64,000 nt of DNA, from assembly GCA_963848415.1 (NCBI GenBank), contig CAWKDN010000002.1:248001-312000 (forward strand). The letters are read 5' to 3'. How positions within the stretch are numbered: the first letter of the stretch is position 1; each line of letters opens with the position of its first letter. Source of the DNA: CAVQBC01 sp963848415 (lineage in GTDB: Bacteria > Actinomycetota > Thermoleophilia > Solirubrobacterales > Solirubrobacteraceae). Under the pieces are notes generated by a model. That model ran no database searches. It was given only the letters and a program-made list of their open reading frames with translations, and was not told the DNA's origin. Shown here in pieces: positions 53,423 to 62,465 of the stretch. The translations under genes were made by a program, and so were the position numbers.

Positions 53423-54084
53423 GACGACACCTCTCGTTGAAGCCGGGATCGCGTGCACCCTCAAGGACGTCAATTGGCGCCGATGCTTCCCAACAAGTCC
53501 TCGTATCACGTCGCCGTAGATCGCGGCCCGGGTATGGTCGGCCGCTATCGGCGGAGGTTCGCCATGACCGTCACCCTCACGATTCGTCACCCCGGCGGGC
53601 ATGTCGCCGCCGCACGGGGACTGGCGCAGGGACGCCTGGGCCTTTGCGCACCAGGTCCTCTTGGCCGGAGTCGAGCATCGTCTGCTCAGACGCCCGCACA
53701 TCGCCGCGCATGACGATGAACAACAGGTCGTCGAGCATGGATGACTTCGCTCGATCCGGCCCGCGCCCGTAGACCTGCTTCTGCGGACGCACTGCACCAT
53801 CTCAGTGGAGATCTGCGCAAGCATGCTCGCGCCCACGGGACTCCTCGCCGCGCGCTTGACCGCCGCCCTCACCGACCGCCGGAATCCTAAGACTCCCCAC
53901 GGTTGGCCGCCAACCCCCAAGCATCCCTACATGCCACTGTGGGGTCTGGTCTGGGTAGGGCAGCACCGGCGGCGGGTTGCGGGTGGACGACGGACACGCG
54001 CAGCAAGCCGCCACCGGTTGAGGCCGTCCGACGAGCTACTTGTGCAACTCGCTTGGCGCATGGCTCGCCCGCAGGACGAGCTGG
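53423..54084. other. Gap of about 660 bases
   Basis: No gene recognised. A minus-strand frame near 53560-53770 (MLDDLLFIVMRGDVRASEQT) has some coding look but no homology that I can name. Confidence 0.35.
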
Positions 54085-54242
54085 CCGCCGACAGCATCCT
54101 GGCTCTCGAAGTGGTGACCACCGATACCGATAGCCGGCTGGAGCGGGTCGATAGCGACCAAGCGCCGGACCTGTCCTGGGCCTTACGCGGCGGTGGCGGC
54201 AGCTTCGGCGCTACAGCGCGGGCTAAGCAACGGCGCGGCTGA
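54085..54242 (+). pseudogene. Fragment of an FAD-linked (berberine-bridge-type) oxidoreductase
   Basis: The reading DSILALEVVTTDTDSRLERV followed by DSDQAPDLSWALRGGGGSFG matches the FAD-binding core of FAD_binding_4 oxidoreductases (usual form: DPDLFWALRGGGGNFG). Only about 45 residues are left; both ends lose homology. The IS256-family element starts 16 bases downstream. Confidence 0.6.
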
Positions 54243-54257
54243 GCCTGGACCGAGAGT

Positions 54258-55565
54258 CAAGTCCCTGGACGTGGTGTAAGTGATCGGCGCTCATCTCGTC
54301 GGTGGGGCGGTTGGCGGCTCAGGCCGGTTGGAGCTCGGGCACCTCCTCCTTGATCTCCTTGTCTGTGTGATCGTCTCGTCCCGCCAGGACGAGAGATATC
54401 GACTCGGCTGAGAGGTAGCCGCGGCCGACCAGCCACTCGTCGTTTTGCTCGATGCAGAGCATCCCAGCGAGGCGGACGAGGGCGCAGTCGTTGGGGAAGA
54501 TGCCGACGACGTCGGTGCGCCGGCCGATCTCCTTGTTGAAACGCTCGAGCGGGTTCGTCGAGCGCAGCTTGCGCCAGTGCGCGGCCGGGAACGCGTAGAA
54601 GGCGAGGATGTCGGTCTCGGCGTCCTCGAGCATCGTGGCGATCTTGCCCATGCGGCCGTCGAGGTGCGCAACAGCATCGGAGAGCCGATCGCGTGCTTGT
54701 GCGTGCGAGTCGGCGTTGAAGATCGGGCGGATCAAGGCCGCCAGCAAGCCGTGCTGATCGCGACGGGCGTGGCCGAGGCAGTCTCTGAGGAAGTGCACGG
54801 TGCAGCGCTGCCAGGCGCACCCGAGGACCTTCGCGATCGCGGCCTTCAGGCCGGCATGGGCATCGCTGATCGCCAGCTGCACGCCGACCAGGCCGCGCTT
54901 GACGAGTCCTCTGAGAAAGTCGGTCCAGAACGCCTCGGTCTCGGCCTCGCCGACGTCGATCGAGAGGATTTCGCGCCGCCCGGTTTCATGCACGCCATGG
55001 GCGATCACCAGCGCTTTGTTGACCACCCGGCCACCGTCGCGGACCTTCTCGACCTTGGCATCGAGGAACAGGTAGGGGTAGGCGCCCTCCAGCGGCCGCG
55101 TCCGGAACGCCTCCACGTGCTCATCCAGCGCGCCGCAAACGCGGCTGACCTCGCTCTTGCTCACCCGCAGCCCGAGGCTCTCGACCAGCTGATCGACGCG
55201 GCGCGTCGAAACGCCACACACATAGGCCTGCTGGACGACGGCCAGCAGCGCCTGCTCAGAGCGCCGGCGCGGCTCCAGAAAGCTCGGGAAGTAGCTGCCC
55301 TGGCGAACCTTAGGGATCTGCAACTCGATCTCGCCCGCACGCGTGTCCCAGCGCCGCGGCCGATACCCGTTGCGATGCGTCGCGCGGTCCTGGGGCCGGC
55401 GCTCACCGCGCTCGGCGCCGACCAGCTCTGAGACCTCGAGCTCCATCATCTGCGCCGCGCACCGCCTTGACGGCCTCGCGGATCACGTCCGACGATCATG
55501 AGCGCCGGGGTGGCCGGAACTACGTCATCCGTCCGAAGCCGTCCTACACCAACCCTAGGGGCCAA
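54258..55565 (-). mobile_element. IS256-family insertion sequence
   Basis: The transposase gene is bounded by imperfect terminal inverted repeats: GTCCCTGGACGTGGTGTAAG at 54261-54280 and, inverted, CTACACCAACCCTAGGGGCC at 55544-55563. The shared core is CCCT.GG...GGTGTA.G. Total length is about 1.3 kb, typical of the family. Target duplications could not be assigned with confidence. Confidence 0.75.
54319..55449 (-). CDS. IS256-family transposase (N-terminus frameshifted)
   Basis: A 376-residue mutator-type transposase. The DDE residues are in YLFLDAKVEKVRDGG, LAISDAHAGLKAAIAKVLG and NPLERFNKEIGRRTDVVGIF. Other family marks: RNGYRPRRWDTRAGEIELQI, PKVRQGSYFPSFLEPRRRSE, AYVCGVSTRRVDQLVESLG. 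The first 40 or so residues (DVIREAVKAV and preceding) are read in another frame after an indel near 55460, and a stop lies upstream of that. The element is thus probably inactive, or the consensus has an error there. Confidence 0.85.
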   Translation of the reverse strand: MMELEVSELVGAERGERRPQDRATHRNGYRPRRWDTRAGEIELQIPKVRQGSYFPSFLEPRRRSEQALLAVVQQAYVCGVSTRRVDQLVESLGLRVSKSEVSRVCGALDEHVEAFRTRPLEGAYPYLFLDAKVEKVRDGGRVVNKALVIAHGVHETGRREILSIDVGEAETEAFWTDFLRGLVKRGLVGVQLAISDAHAGLKAAIAKVLGCAWQRCTVHFLRDCLGHARRDQHGLLAALIRPIFNADSHAQARDRLSDAVAHLDGRMGKIATMLEDAETDILAFYAFPAAHWRKLRSTNPLERFNKEIGRRTDVVGIFPNDCALVRLAGMLCIEQNDEWLVGRGYLSAESISLVLAGRDDHTDKEIKEEVPELQPA

Positions 55566-56049
55566 CACTGAGCTCGCGTCAATGCTCGATAATCGATCTT
55601 ATGACGAGGAAACACTCGATCGGCGCTGGCGAAGTGCCCCACCGCTTTCCCTGACCGTGACCACCGGAAGAGCAGGAGATGAAGACGTCCGCATCGCCGC
55701 TAGCGAATAGGCGGTGCCGGCGCGTGGCACGTGTGCGTCTGCCGCCGGCCCCGAGGCTGGCCAGACCGCTGTGCCCGCGACCATGAACACCGACGGCGAC
55801 GGCGAGCACCTGTGGCCACTGTCTGAATGGCGTGCAAGGCGGTCAGCCCTCGATCGTCGTGCCCCTCGCGGCGTCGCCAGCGGGAAGGTGTTGGAGGAGC
55901 ACGCGGCGCGCATCGAGGCGATCGCAAGAAACTGCGAGATGATGATCCCGACGCGTCGACAGCTGGGTGACCCTCGGCTCGCCGCGAGCCCCGTCGTTCA
56001 GCGACGCGGTCCTTGAACTCTGCAAGGTCTAAACGTCGTTGGCTCGCTG
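55566..56049. other. Gap between the two insertion sequences
   Basis: About 480 bases. No gene recognised; short open frames on both strands (for example plus strand 55780-56015) show no family motif. The left end of the IS3-family element must lie near 56030-56050, but I could not identify its terminal repeat. Confidence 0.4.
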
Positions 56050-57276
56050 TCAAAAGCCGTGAAGAGGGCGGAATAGCGAGCGCAGTGATCGCCCCACGCC
56101 GACTTGCTGTGTCTGTAGATCTTCTCTGTTCGTGATTGTCTCGAACTGCGCGGGCGAGAGAAAGCCGAGCGTGGAGTGCCGGCGGCGACGGTTGAAGAAC
56201 ACCTCGATGTACTCGAACACCTCAGTCCTGAGTTCGGCCTTGCTGGGCCAGCTGCGGCCGTGGATCAGCTCCTTCTTGAGGGTCGCGAAGAAGCTCTCGG
56301 CAACGGCGTTGTCGTAGCAGTTGCCGCGGCTGCCCATCGATTGCGCGATCCCTGCGGCGCGCGCCTGCTGGCCGAAGGCGAGGCTGACGAACTGGCTGCC
56401 CTGATCTGAGTGCCAGATCAAGCCGGGCGCCGGCCGGCGCTGCGCGAGCGCCATCTCGAGCGCGTCGCTGACGAGCTCAGTGCGCATGTGATCAGCCATC
56501 GACCAGCCGACGATCCGGCGGCTGAAGACGTCCTGCACCGCGACGAGATACAGCCAGCCCTCCCAGGTGCGCAGATACGTGATGTCGGCGACCCACAGCT
56601 GGTTCGGCGAGGCGGCGAGAAAGGCGCGGTCGACGAGGTCTTCGCAGACCCGGACGCCCGGGACCCGGATGGTGGTGCGGCCGCGCTTGCGCGCGATCAG
56701 GCCGGTCAGGCCGGCCTGGCGCATCAGCCGCTCGATGCGCTTGCGTCCGACCCGCTCGCCGTCGGCCATGCGCAGTTCGGCGTGGATCCGCGGCGACCCA
56801 TAGACCTTGCGGTTCTCCGCATGGATCTCGCGGATTCGCTCGGTCAGCCGCGCATCCTCGCGCGTGCGAGCTGACGGTTCGCGCTTACACCAGGCGTGAA
56901 ACCCGGATCGGCTGACCTGCAGCACGCGGCACATGGTCTTGACGGTGTGCTCGGCCCGCTTCGCCGCGATGAACTCGAACACCGTCACCGAGTCCTGGCG
57001 TCGTTGGCGAAGAAGGCCGCGGCTTTTTTCAGGATCTCGCGCTCCTCGGTGAGCGTGCGCACCTCGCGACGCAGCCGGCTGCAGCTCCTCGCGCTCATCC
57101 GAGCTCAGCCCGTCACGGCGGCCCTCATCGACATCGATCTGCCGCGCCCAATTGCGCAGCGACTGCGGCGAGATCCCGAGCTCGCGGGCGAGCACGGGCA
57201 CTGACTTGCCACTGCGTTTAAGCAGCTCGACCGCCTCGCGACGGAATGCTTCTGGATACGGCGCAGGCATGAACAC
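56050..57276 (-). CDS. IS3-family transposase, OrfA and OrfB read together because of an extra base
   Basis: The OrfA helix-turn-helix begins at ATG 57270 (GTG 57276 is possible): PYPEAFRREAVELLKRSGKS, VPVLARELGISPQSLRNWAR. After EELQ an extra C (about 57080) throws OrfA out of its frame; its true continuation RLRREVRTLTEEREILKKAA, AFFANDARTR is in the next frame. OrfB then provides the integrase core: FIAAKRAEHTVKTMCRVLQV, PNQLWVADITYLRTWEGWLY (first Asp), LIWHSDQGSQFVS (second Asp) and CYDNAVAESFFATLKKE (Glu). Without the extra base the two frames would be joined by the A6 slippery site. The catalytic residues are intact. Confidence 0.85.
   Translation of the reverse strand: MFMPAPYPEAFRREAVELLKRSGKSVPVLARELGISPQSLRNWARQIDVDEGRRDGLSSDEREELQPAASRGAHAHRGARDPEKSRGLLRQRRQDSVTVFEFIAAKRAEHTVKTMCRVLQVSRSGFHAWCKREPSARTREDARLTERIREIHAENRKVYGSPRIHAELRMADGERVGRKRIERLMRQAGLTGLIARKRGRTTIRVPGVRVCEDLVDRAFLAASPNQLWVADITYLRTWEGWLYLVAVQDVFSRRIVGWSMADHMRTELVSDALEMALAQRRPAPGLIWHSDQGSQFVSLAFGQQARAAGIAQSMGSRGNCYDNAVAESFFATLKKELIHGRSWPSKAELRTEVFEYIEVFFNRRRRHSTLGFLSPAQFETITNREDLQTQQVGVGRSLRSLFRPLHGF
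57024..57029 (-). promoter_or_regulatory. Programmed -1 frameshift (slippery) site of the IS3-family element
   Basis: Six A residues on the coding strand (TTTTTT on the plus strand), in the context CTGAAAAAAGCC, encode the LKK end of OrfA. The motif A_AAA_AAG is the classical -1 slippage site of IS3-family elements, which makes the OrfAB transposase. Confidence 0.7.
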
Positions 57277-57326
57277 TGATCCTCCATGCCGGGCCAGACG
57301 GCCCAGCGATTGTGAGGCCTTGGTGA

Positions 57327-57580
57327 TCGATGGCGAGGTAGATCAGCTTGGTCGCGGCTTGTTCGTCGGGGAACGCGCCGCGGGTCTTGATCGCCTTGCG
57401 GATCTGGCGGTGCATCGCTTCGATGGTGTTGGTTGTGTAGACCACGCGACGGAGGTCTGTGGGTAGCGAGAGAAACGGCGTGATGTGTTCCCAGTCGCGT
57501 CGCCAGGCGTGGGTGATCATCGGGTAGCGGGTGCCCCATTGCCCGTCGAAGCGCTCGAGCTCTTCGAGGCCTGGTCGGCG
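57327..57580 (-). pseudogene. C-terminal fragment of a second IS256-family transposase
   Basis: The reading GLEELERFDGQWGTRYPMIT, HAWRRDWEHITPFLSLPTDL, RRVVYTTNTIEAMHRQIRKA and IKTRGAFPDEQAATKLIYLA is the C-terminal part of an IS256-family transposase different from the one at 54319. It ends abruptly beside the IS3-family element (57276), which suggests that IS3 inserted into or next to it. The upstream two thirds are missing. Confidence 0.8.
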
Positions 57581-57684
57581 TTGGCGGCTGTTATGAGGCG
57601 TCGCGCGGATGGGCGGATAACGCAGCGGATTACGGCGTGGAACCGCGGAGCGCCCTCGGCCTCTTGACCCGGCCGGCCCAGCCG

Positions 57685-58368
57685 TCAGCCCGTGCGCTCT
57701 CCCGCGCGGATTGCGAACGGTAGTCGGTTGCCGGGCGGAGCCAGCGGGCAGACCCAGCGCGGGTCGTACGCGCACGACGGGTAGTAGGCGAAGTTGAAGT
57801 CGAGCACGAGCCGGTCACCCTCGAGACCCAGGTCGGCCCCCTTGACGGTGTCGAGCAGGTAGCGGCCGGCGCCATACGTCTCGTCGCCGCTGGTGGCGTC
57901 GGCGAAGGGCAGGTACAGGCCGCCGCCGTATCCCTCGAGCCAGTAGAGCTCGAGCGCCTGGGGCTCACCCCCGAACTCGAACGCGGCCGATCCGAAGCGC
58001 GTGAAGCGGTAGGCCGCCTCGCCGCTCGTCGCGATCTCCATCGTCACTGGCTCGAGCGGAGCAACCGTCGCGAGCACCCGCGCGGACGGGTCGTAGCCGA
58101 AGCAGGCAAGGCCACGAAAGTCGGCGCGCTCACCGGCCGGCAACGGCGATTGCGGATGGCGGGCGAACAGCTCGTCCCGGCCGGCGCGCCAGCCGCGCCA
58201 CGCGGCGGTCGGCTCCCGAGCCTCGCGGACGGCTTGATACAGCTCGAAGACGCGCCGTCTCCAGTCAGCCAGTGCGAGGGCGTCGTTGGCGAGCGCGGCG
58301 GAAGTCGGCGCCGAGCCCGCCTGCGCGGCCGTCGCGGATGATGCCTCCGCATCGGGCCTGGCGGACAT
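57685..58368 (-). CDS. DUF1684 family protein
   Basis: A 227-residue protein from the ATG at 58368 (MSARPD). It contains the family's most conserved block near the C-terminus: LVLDFNFAYYPSCAYDP, RWVCPLAPPGNRLPF, preceded by GRYLLDTVKGADL and ELYWLEGYGGGLYLPFADAT. N-terminal text such as DWRRRVFELYQAVREARE is also usual. The family is widespread in bacteria and archaea; no function is established to my knowledge. It has normal coding bias and lies just after the insertion sequence debris. Confidence 0.85.
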   Translation of the reverse strand: MSARPDAEASSATAAQAGSAPTSAALANDALALADWRRRVFELYQAVREAREPTAAWRGWRAGRDELFARHPQSPLPAGERADFRGLACFGYDPSARVLATVAPLEPVTMEIATSGEAAYRFTRFGSAAFEFGGEPQALELYWLEGYGGGLYLPFADATSGDETYGAGRYLLDTVKGADLGLEGDRLVLDFNFAYYPSCAYDPRWVCPLAPPGNRLPFAIRAGERTG

Positions 58369-58500
58369 GCGGCGAGTGTACCCCGAGGCAATAGCGCCCG
58401 ATGCCTTGACGGCAGGGCGAGGATCGAGCCTTGGCGCGATCGCCATGAAGGAGGGTGGAAAGCCGGCGCGCGCGACGCGATCGCGCTCCAGGGCAGCGAC

Positions 58501-58709
58501 GGCTTGACAACAGCGGGCTGCGCCCGTTCAACGACGACGTCCGCGTCGAGGGCCTCGCGTCCAGGGTGACGATCGAGAACGCCGTCGCGAGCGACGACCG
58601 CCTCACCGTGTTCGGGCGCAGCGGCGTCGACTTCATCGATGCCGACCCGGGGACGGGCGCGAAGCTTCCCCTCACGCTCGACGGTACTAGCACGAGGCGC
58701 CGCACCTGA
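58501..58709 (+). pseudogene. Fragment of an RTX/hemolysin-type repeat protein
   Basis: The reading DVRVEGLASRVTIENAVASD, DRLTVFGRSGVDFIDADPGT and LPLTLDGT follows the linker unit that precedes calcium-binding Gly-Asp repeats in hemolysin-type secreted proteins (GLAA.V.I..A...DRLTVN.L.G.D.ID...). No Gly-Asp nonapeptides are present here and there is no start, so it is a fragment. Confidence 0.4.
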
Positions 58710-58739
58710 CGGGCTGCGGGCGTGCCGCGAGTAAGTACG

Positions 58740-59300
58740 ATGCGTGCGGTGGCCGTTGTCGCGCACCCCCGTTTGGAACGTCCCGAGTATCTCGCCTTGC
58801 AGGCGGCGGCGGGATGGCAAGCGCCGTTCGAGCTGTTGGGCGGCGAAGCGGTCGTGACGCCTCCTTCGGGTGGGCACGCGGCGTCCGTGCAAGGAGACCT
58901 CTACTACGCGTTGCGGCGCTGGCAGGACACGTTCGGTGATGGTGGACTGCTGCTCCAAGACGTCTTCGTTCGGATCGATCGCGACAACTACTTGGCCCCG
59001 GACATCGCCTGGTGGCACGCCGAGCGCCGACCAGCGCTTGTGCGTGGCGCGGTTGAAGTGGTTCCCGACCTGGTGGTTGAGGTGCTCTCGCCGGCGACCC
59101 GTAGTAACGATCTCGGCGCTAAGCGCGAGGCTTACCTGATCGCCGGTGTGCGGGAGCTCTGGCTCACCGACCCCGTGGCGCGCACCCTCACGGTTGTCGT
59201 AGGCGACGGGAGCCACCGAGACTTCGCAGCCGACGACATCCTCAGCTCAAGCATGCTGCCCGAGCTGGCACTCGACCTCGGTGGCCTCTTTCCCACGTAG
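58740..59300 (+). CDS. Uma2-family (DUF820) restriction-endonuclease-like protein
   Basis: A 186-residue PD-(D/E)xK fold protein. The N-terminus ALQAAAGWQAPFELLGGEAV and the segment GGHAASVQGDLYYALRRW are typical; the active-site Asp/Glu residues are in YLAPDIAWW and PDLVVEVLSPATRSNDLGAK, with Lys in AKREAY. GVRELWLTDPVARTL completes the fold. ATG at 58740 or GTG at 58722 may start it. Uma2 proteins are abundant in mobile and cyanobacterial genomes with no proven role. It is intact among fragments. Confidence 0.85.
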   Translation: MRAVAVVAHPRLERPEYLALQAAAGWQAPFELLGGEAVVTPPSGGHAASVQGDLYYALRRWQDTFGDGGLLLQDVFVRIDRDNYLAPDIAWWHAERRPALVRGAVEVVPDLVVEVLSPATRSNDLGAKREAYLIAGVRELWLTDPVARTLTVVVGDGSHRDFAADDILSSSMLPELALDLGGLFPT

Positions 59301-59372
59301 GGCTGCAGCCGTTGCTTTCGAGCCGGCGCGCCGGGCGGCCGGGGCAAGCCCTGACCCCGCCGCGCCCGTCAG

Positions 59373-59552
59373 GACGTTGTCGCCGGCGCCACCCTCGCCG
59401 CGGCGGCCATGCGGGCCGGGCTGATCGACGAGTACGCGATCGTCACGCACCCGGTCGTGGTGGGCGGCGGCACGCCGTTCTTCACGGCCCTGGACAACTG
59501 GGTGAACCTGAACCTGGTGGAGACCCGGACGTTTCCGAGGGCGTGCTCCTGA
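59373..59552 (+). pseudogene. C-terminal fragment of a DHFR/RibD-type reductase
   Basis: The text DVVAGATLAAAAMRAGLIDE, YAIVTHPVVVGGGTPFFTAL and DNWVNLNLVETRTFP is the C-terminal part of a dihydrofolate-reductase-like (RibD C-domain) protein. A frame change at about 59535 replaces the final strand: the other frame continues EGVLLT. The first 130 residues are absent. Confidence 0.65.
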
Positions 59553-59703
59553 CCATGTTGCGAGACTCGTTGCTAGAACGTACCCGACGCTCGACTGGAA
59601 GAGGCCGCCGAGGTTGACGGCGCACGCGCCTGGGGGCGATCCGCCGGCGATCGCGCGGCCTGCCGCATCGCCGTGCACCCGCGTACCGCGCCAGCGTCCG
59701 CTG

Positions 59704-59934
59704 TTCGTGTTCATGATCGCCTGGAACGAGTTCCTCTTCGCGCTGCTCTTCCTCGTCGAGGAGCGCAACAACTGGACGATCTCCCTCGGCGTCTCCCAGC
59801 TGAAGAACATCGAGACGCCGGCGACGACGCTGATGGCGGGCTCGGTGATCCTGACCTTGCCGATCATCCTGATCTTCCTGTTCGCCGAGCGGCTCATGAC
59901 CGAGGGACTGACCCGCGGCGCCGAGAAAGGCTGA
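59704..59934 (+). pseudogene. C-terminal fragment of a MalG-type ABC sugar permease
   Basis: The last 75 residues of a carbohydrate ABC transporter permease are visible: FVFMIAWNEFLFALLFLVEE, RNNWTISLGVSQLKNIETPA, TLMAGSVILTLPIILIFLFA and ERLMTEGLTRGAEKG. This covers the last two or three membrane helices. The start lies in unrelated sequence, so the gene is truncated. No ATPase or binding protein is near. Confidence 0.78.
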
Positions 59935-60513
59935 CGCGCGACGAAGTTCTGCACGGTCAGCCCCTTCAGTGCGTCGGTCCACCGCGGCAGCAGGACCGGT
60001 TCCTCGGAAACCTCGAGCGCGCGGTCGGCGAGGGCGACCGCGTCCGGCGCTCCGCGGTCGCCTACCTCGCGGCGCACAAACCCCCACCGACAGCGGACCG
60101 CCACACTCGCGGAATTCGTAGGAGCATACTTCGACGCCGGCGAGCCGGCGGCAGACGGCCGCTCGCTCGGCCTTGACGCTCAGCCGCGTGGGCCCACGAG
60201 GCGTGACTCGAGCGGGCGCTGAAGACGACAGGATGGGTGTCGCTGTCGTGCAACCCGATCCGCGGGCGAGGTTGAGTTCCTGACGTATGCTGAGGCCGCG
60301 GTCTTTCGATCGGCGCGGCGGAGCCGGATGCAATGAGGGGCGGCGCTTGGCCACACTCCCCCTCCCATCCCGACTACCGCCTGCCCGAGCCACATGACTG
60401 CGGTGGCCGTCGCTTGCCCGGTGGGCACCGCGACCTCATGGAGACGCTCGTGGCCGGGGCAAAGCACCGCATAGACGCAGTTCTCTCCGACGCGTTGGCC
60501 GTAGAGTCTTGCC
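59935..60513. other. Gap of about 580 bases
   Basis: No gene identified. A minus-strand reading at 59940-60080 (ALADRALEVSEEPVLLPRWT) has a coding look but no family I can name. A plus-strand frame at 60333-60773 overlaps the next gene and is not convincing. Confidence 0.35.
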
Positions 60514-60825
60514 ATGACCCCGCGATCAGCGACGCTTCACATCTACCAGGATCTCGGGCCCGGGGATTCCCAGCCGCAGAATATGCCCGGCACGGAGTGG
60601 AAGACGCGCAACCTCAACAGCTTCTTCTGGGGCCTGGTCCGCCAGGACCTGCCGATCATCAACTGCCGCCTCGCAGACGGGCAGCGGCTGGGCATCGAGG
60701 AGCTTCGGGTCAGGCGCACCCGCTCGCAGGTGATCGCCAGCGTGCTCACCCTCGGCCTCTGGGCGCCGACTGAGATCAGCTGGCGGTGCTGCCGTCCGCC
60801 GTCGCAGTCGGGCAAGCTGGATTGA
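60514..60825 (+). CDS. Bor-like small protein
   Basis: A 103-residue frame, ATG at 60514, ending four bases before the oxidoreductase gene. The part LNSFFWGLVRQDLPIINCRL, LGIEELRVRRTRSQVIASVL and TLGLWAPTEISWRC follows the pattern of the Bor/Iss family (FFxGL..., V..V....S...S.LTLGIY.P....V.C), including the two Cys. Bor proteins are lipoproteins linked to serum resistance in enterobacteria; here no lipobox or signal peptide is visible, so location is unclear. Likely cotranscribed with the flavoprotein. Confidence 0.55.
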   Translation: MTPRSATLHIYQDLGPGDSQPQNMPGTEWKTRNLNSFFWGLVRQDLPIINCRLADGQRLGIEELRVRRTRSQVIASVLTLGLWAPTEISWRCCRPPSQSGKLD

Positions 60826-60829
60826 CGCG

Positions 60830-62371
60830 ATGATCCACGCCGACGATCGTGGTCCGCAGGCGTGGAACGGCGTCCACGTCACGCACAAGACGACGGTCGC
60901 CGAGCTCGTCGACATCGACAACGTCGGCCCGGACGGGACGCTTCTCACCGGCTTTGACATGTTCCGCCGGGCCGGCGAGAGCCTCGACCAGCTCATCCGC
61001 CACGCGAGCGACGGAGGGCAGCGGGTCCTCGCGATCGGGGCGGGCTGGGCCCTGTCGAAGATCAACATCACCGACGGCCTGCTGGTCAACACCAAGCTCC
61101 TCAACGGCTGCTACGACATCGGCGAGCGTCACTTCGACAGCCGCTACCCGGCAGGCGACCGACGGTCCGTCGTACTCGCGCAAGCCGGGATGCAAATCGC
61201 CGAGCTCAACGCCTTCCTGGAGCTGCGCCCGCAAGACGCCAGCGACAAGCGGTCGCTGAAGGCGGCAGGGATCGGTAATGGGCAAACAATCGCGGGCGCC
61301 GTGTCCGGCAACACGCACGGCTCGCAGCTGGACTTCGGCGCAATGCCGGACTTCGTCGTCGGGCTGCACGTCGCCACCGGCAACGGCCGCACCCTGTGGA
61401 TCGAGAAGGCCTCCAAACCCGTACTGAACGAGGACTTCGTCAACGCGATCGGAGCTAAGCTCATCCGCGACGACGACGTCTTCAACGCCGCCCTCGTGAG
61501 CTTCGGGACGTTCGGAATCATCGCCGCGCTGGCGGTGGAGACCGCGCCGATCTACCAGCTCGAGTTCCCGCCGATCGCCGACGTTCGGCACGACGCCCTC
61601 AAAGTGCAGCTCCAGGCGTTCGCCGGTCCTGAGTCGGCTCAGGTCTACCACTATGAGTTCATCTTCGACCCGCACGGCCATAGACAGGTGGCGATGGTGG
61701 CCAGCGCGCCGAAGGTGCCCTTCGAACCCGGGCATCCGACGCCGCGGCCGCGCTGGATCATCCGCGACAAGCTCGGCTACGCGCCCGGCGACAGCATCCT
61801 GCGGCTCGCCGGGCTGCTGCGCCTCTTACCGCCACGCTTCGTCACCCGAATGCAGTTCAAGCAGTACCGACGGCTCGCGCTACTCGACGCGGTCCGCGGA
61901 ACCCCGGGTCAGCTGTACACGTCGTCGACCTACTATCTCGAGGGCTACACCGAGAGTGCCTTCGCGGTCGCGGTAACTGACGCGCCCGCGACGATCGACA
62001 TCGTCTCGCAGGTCGCGCGCGACATCCGGCTGCCGTCGATCAGTCAGGTGCGGCTCGTACGCGCCACCGAAGCGACGCTCGGCTTCACACAGCACCCGCC
62101 GCGGACCGCGGTGTTCGAGGTCGGCATGATCAACGACGACAGGTTCCCGAAGTTCGAGCGCCGCCTCGACCAAGCGTTCCGGGCCGCCGGTATCCGGTAC
62201 ACGATGCACTGGTCGAAGAACTCCGGGATCGACCCGCGCAAGCTCGAGTACATGTACGGCGCCGAGCGGATCGCAAGCTGGAAAGCCGCCCGCAGAACCG
62301 TCTTCGGCGACGACGACGTGCTGATGCGGACCTTCGAGTCGGACGCCATAGTCCAGGCCGGGCTGACGTGA
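60830..62371 (+). CDS. FAD-binding oxidoreductase, aldonolactone-oxidase type
   Basis: A 513-residue flavoprotein of the PCMH-type FAD_binding_4 family. The FAD domain has LAIGAGWALSKINITDGLLV, LAQAGMQIAELNAFLE and GNGQTIAGAVSGNTHGSQLD, the usual pyrophosphate and isoalloxazine contact. SFGTFGIIAALAVETAPIYQ follows. The C-terminal domain ends with MHWSKNSGIDPRKLEYMYG, close to the (P)HW.K motif of D-arabinono-1,4-lactone oxidases. O2 or a dehydrogenase-type acceptor is possible. Start ATG at 60830 is four bases after the Bor-like stop. It is intact and well biased, unlike its neighbours. Confidence 0.83.
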   Translation: MIHADDRGPQAWNGVHVTHKTTVAELVDIDNVGPDGTLLTGFDMFRRAGESLDQLIRHASDGGQRVLAIGAGWALSKINITDGLLVNTKLLNGCYDIGERHFDSRYPAGDRRSVVLAQAGMQIAELNAFLELRPQDASDKRSLKAAGIGNGQTIAGAVSGNTHGSQLDFGAMPDFVVGLHVATGNGRTLWIEKASKPVLNEDFVNAIGAKLIRDDDVFNAALVSFGTFGIIAALAVETAPIYQLEFPPIADVRHDALKVQLQAFAGPESAQVYHYEFIFDPHGHRQVAMVASAPKVPFEPGHPTPRPRWIIRDKLGYAPGDSILRLAGLLRLLPPRFVTRMQFKQYRRLALLDAVRGTPGQLYTSSTYYLEGYTESAFAVAVTDAPATIDIVSQVARDIRLPSISQVRLVRATEATLGFTQHPPRTAVFEVGMINDDRFPKFERRLDQAFRAAGIRYTMHWSKNSGIDPRKLEYMYGAERIASWKAARRTVFGDDDVLMRTFESDAIVQAGLT

Positions 62372-62465
62372 TCAGCCTGCCCAGACATCCTGGTCAATCC
62401 CCTATGCCTGGCGTTTGCCGGAGTGGTCGGGTTCGCTGCCGAGCGCGTGGCTGTTCAAGATCGCT

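Noticed and set aside
59940..60100. Minus-strand coding fragment (ALADRALEVSEEPVLLPRWT)
   Set aside because: It looks protein-like but is too short, has no start and matches no family I can name.
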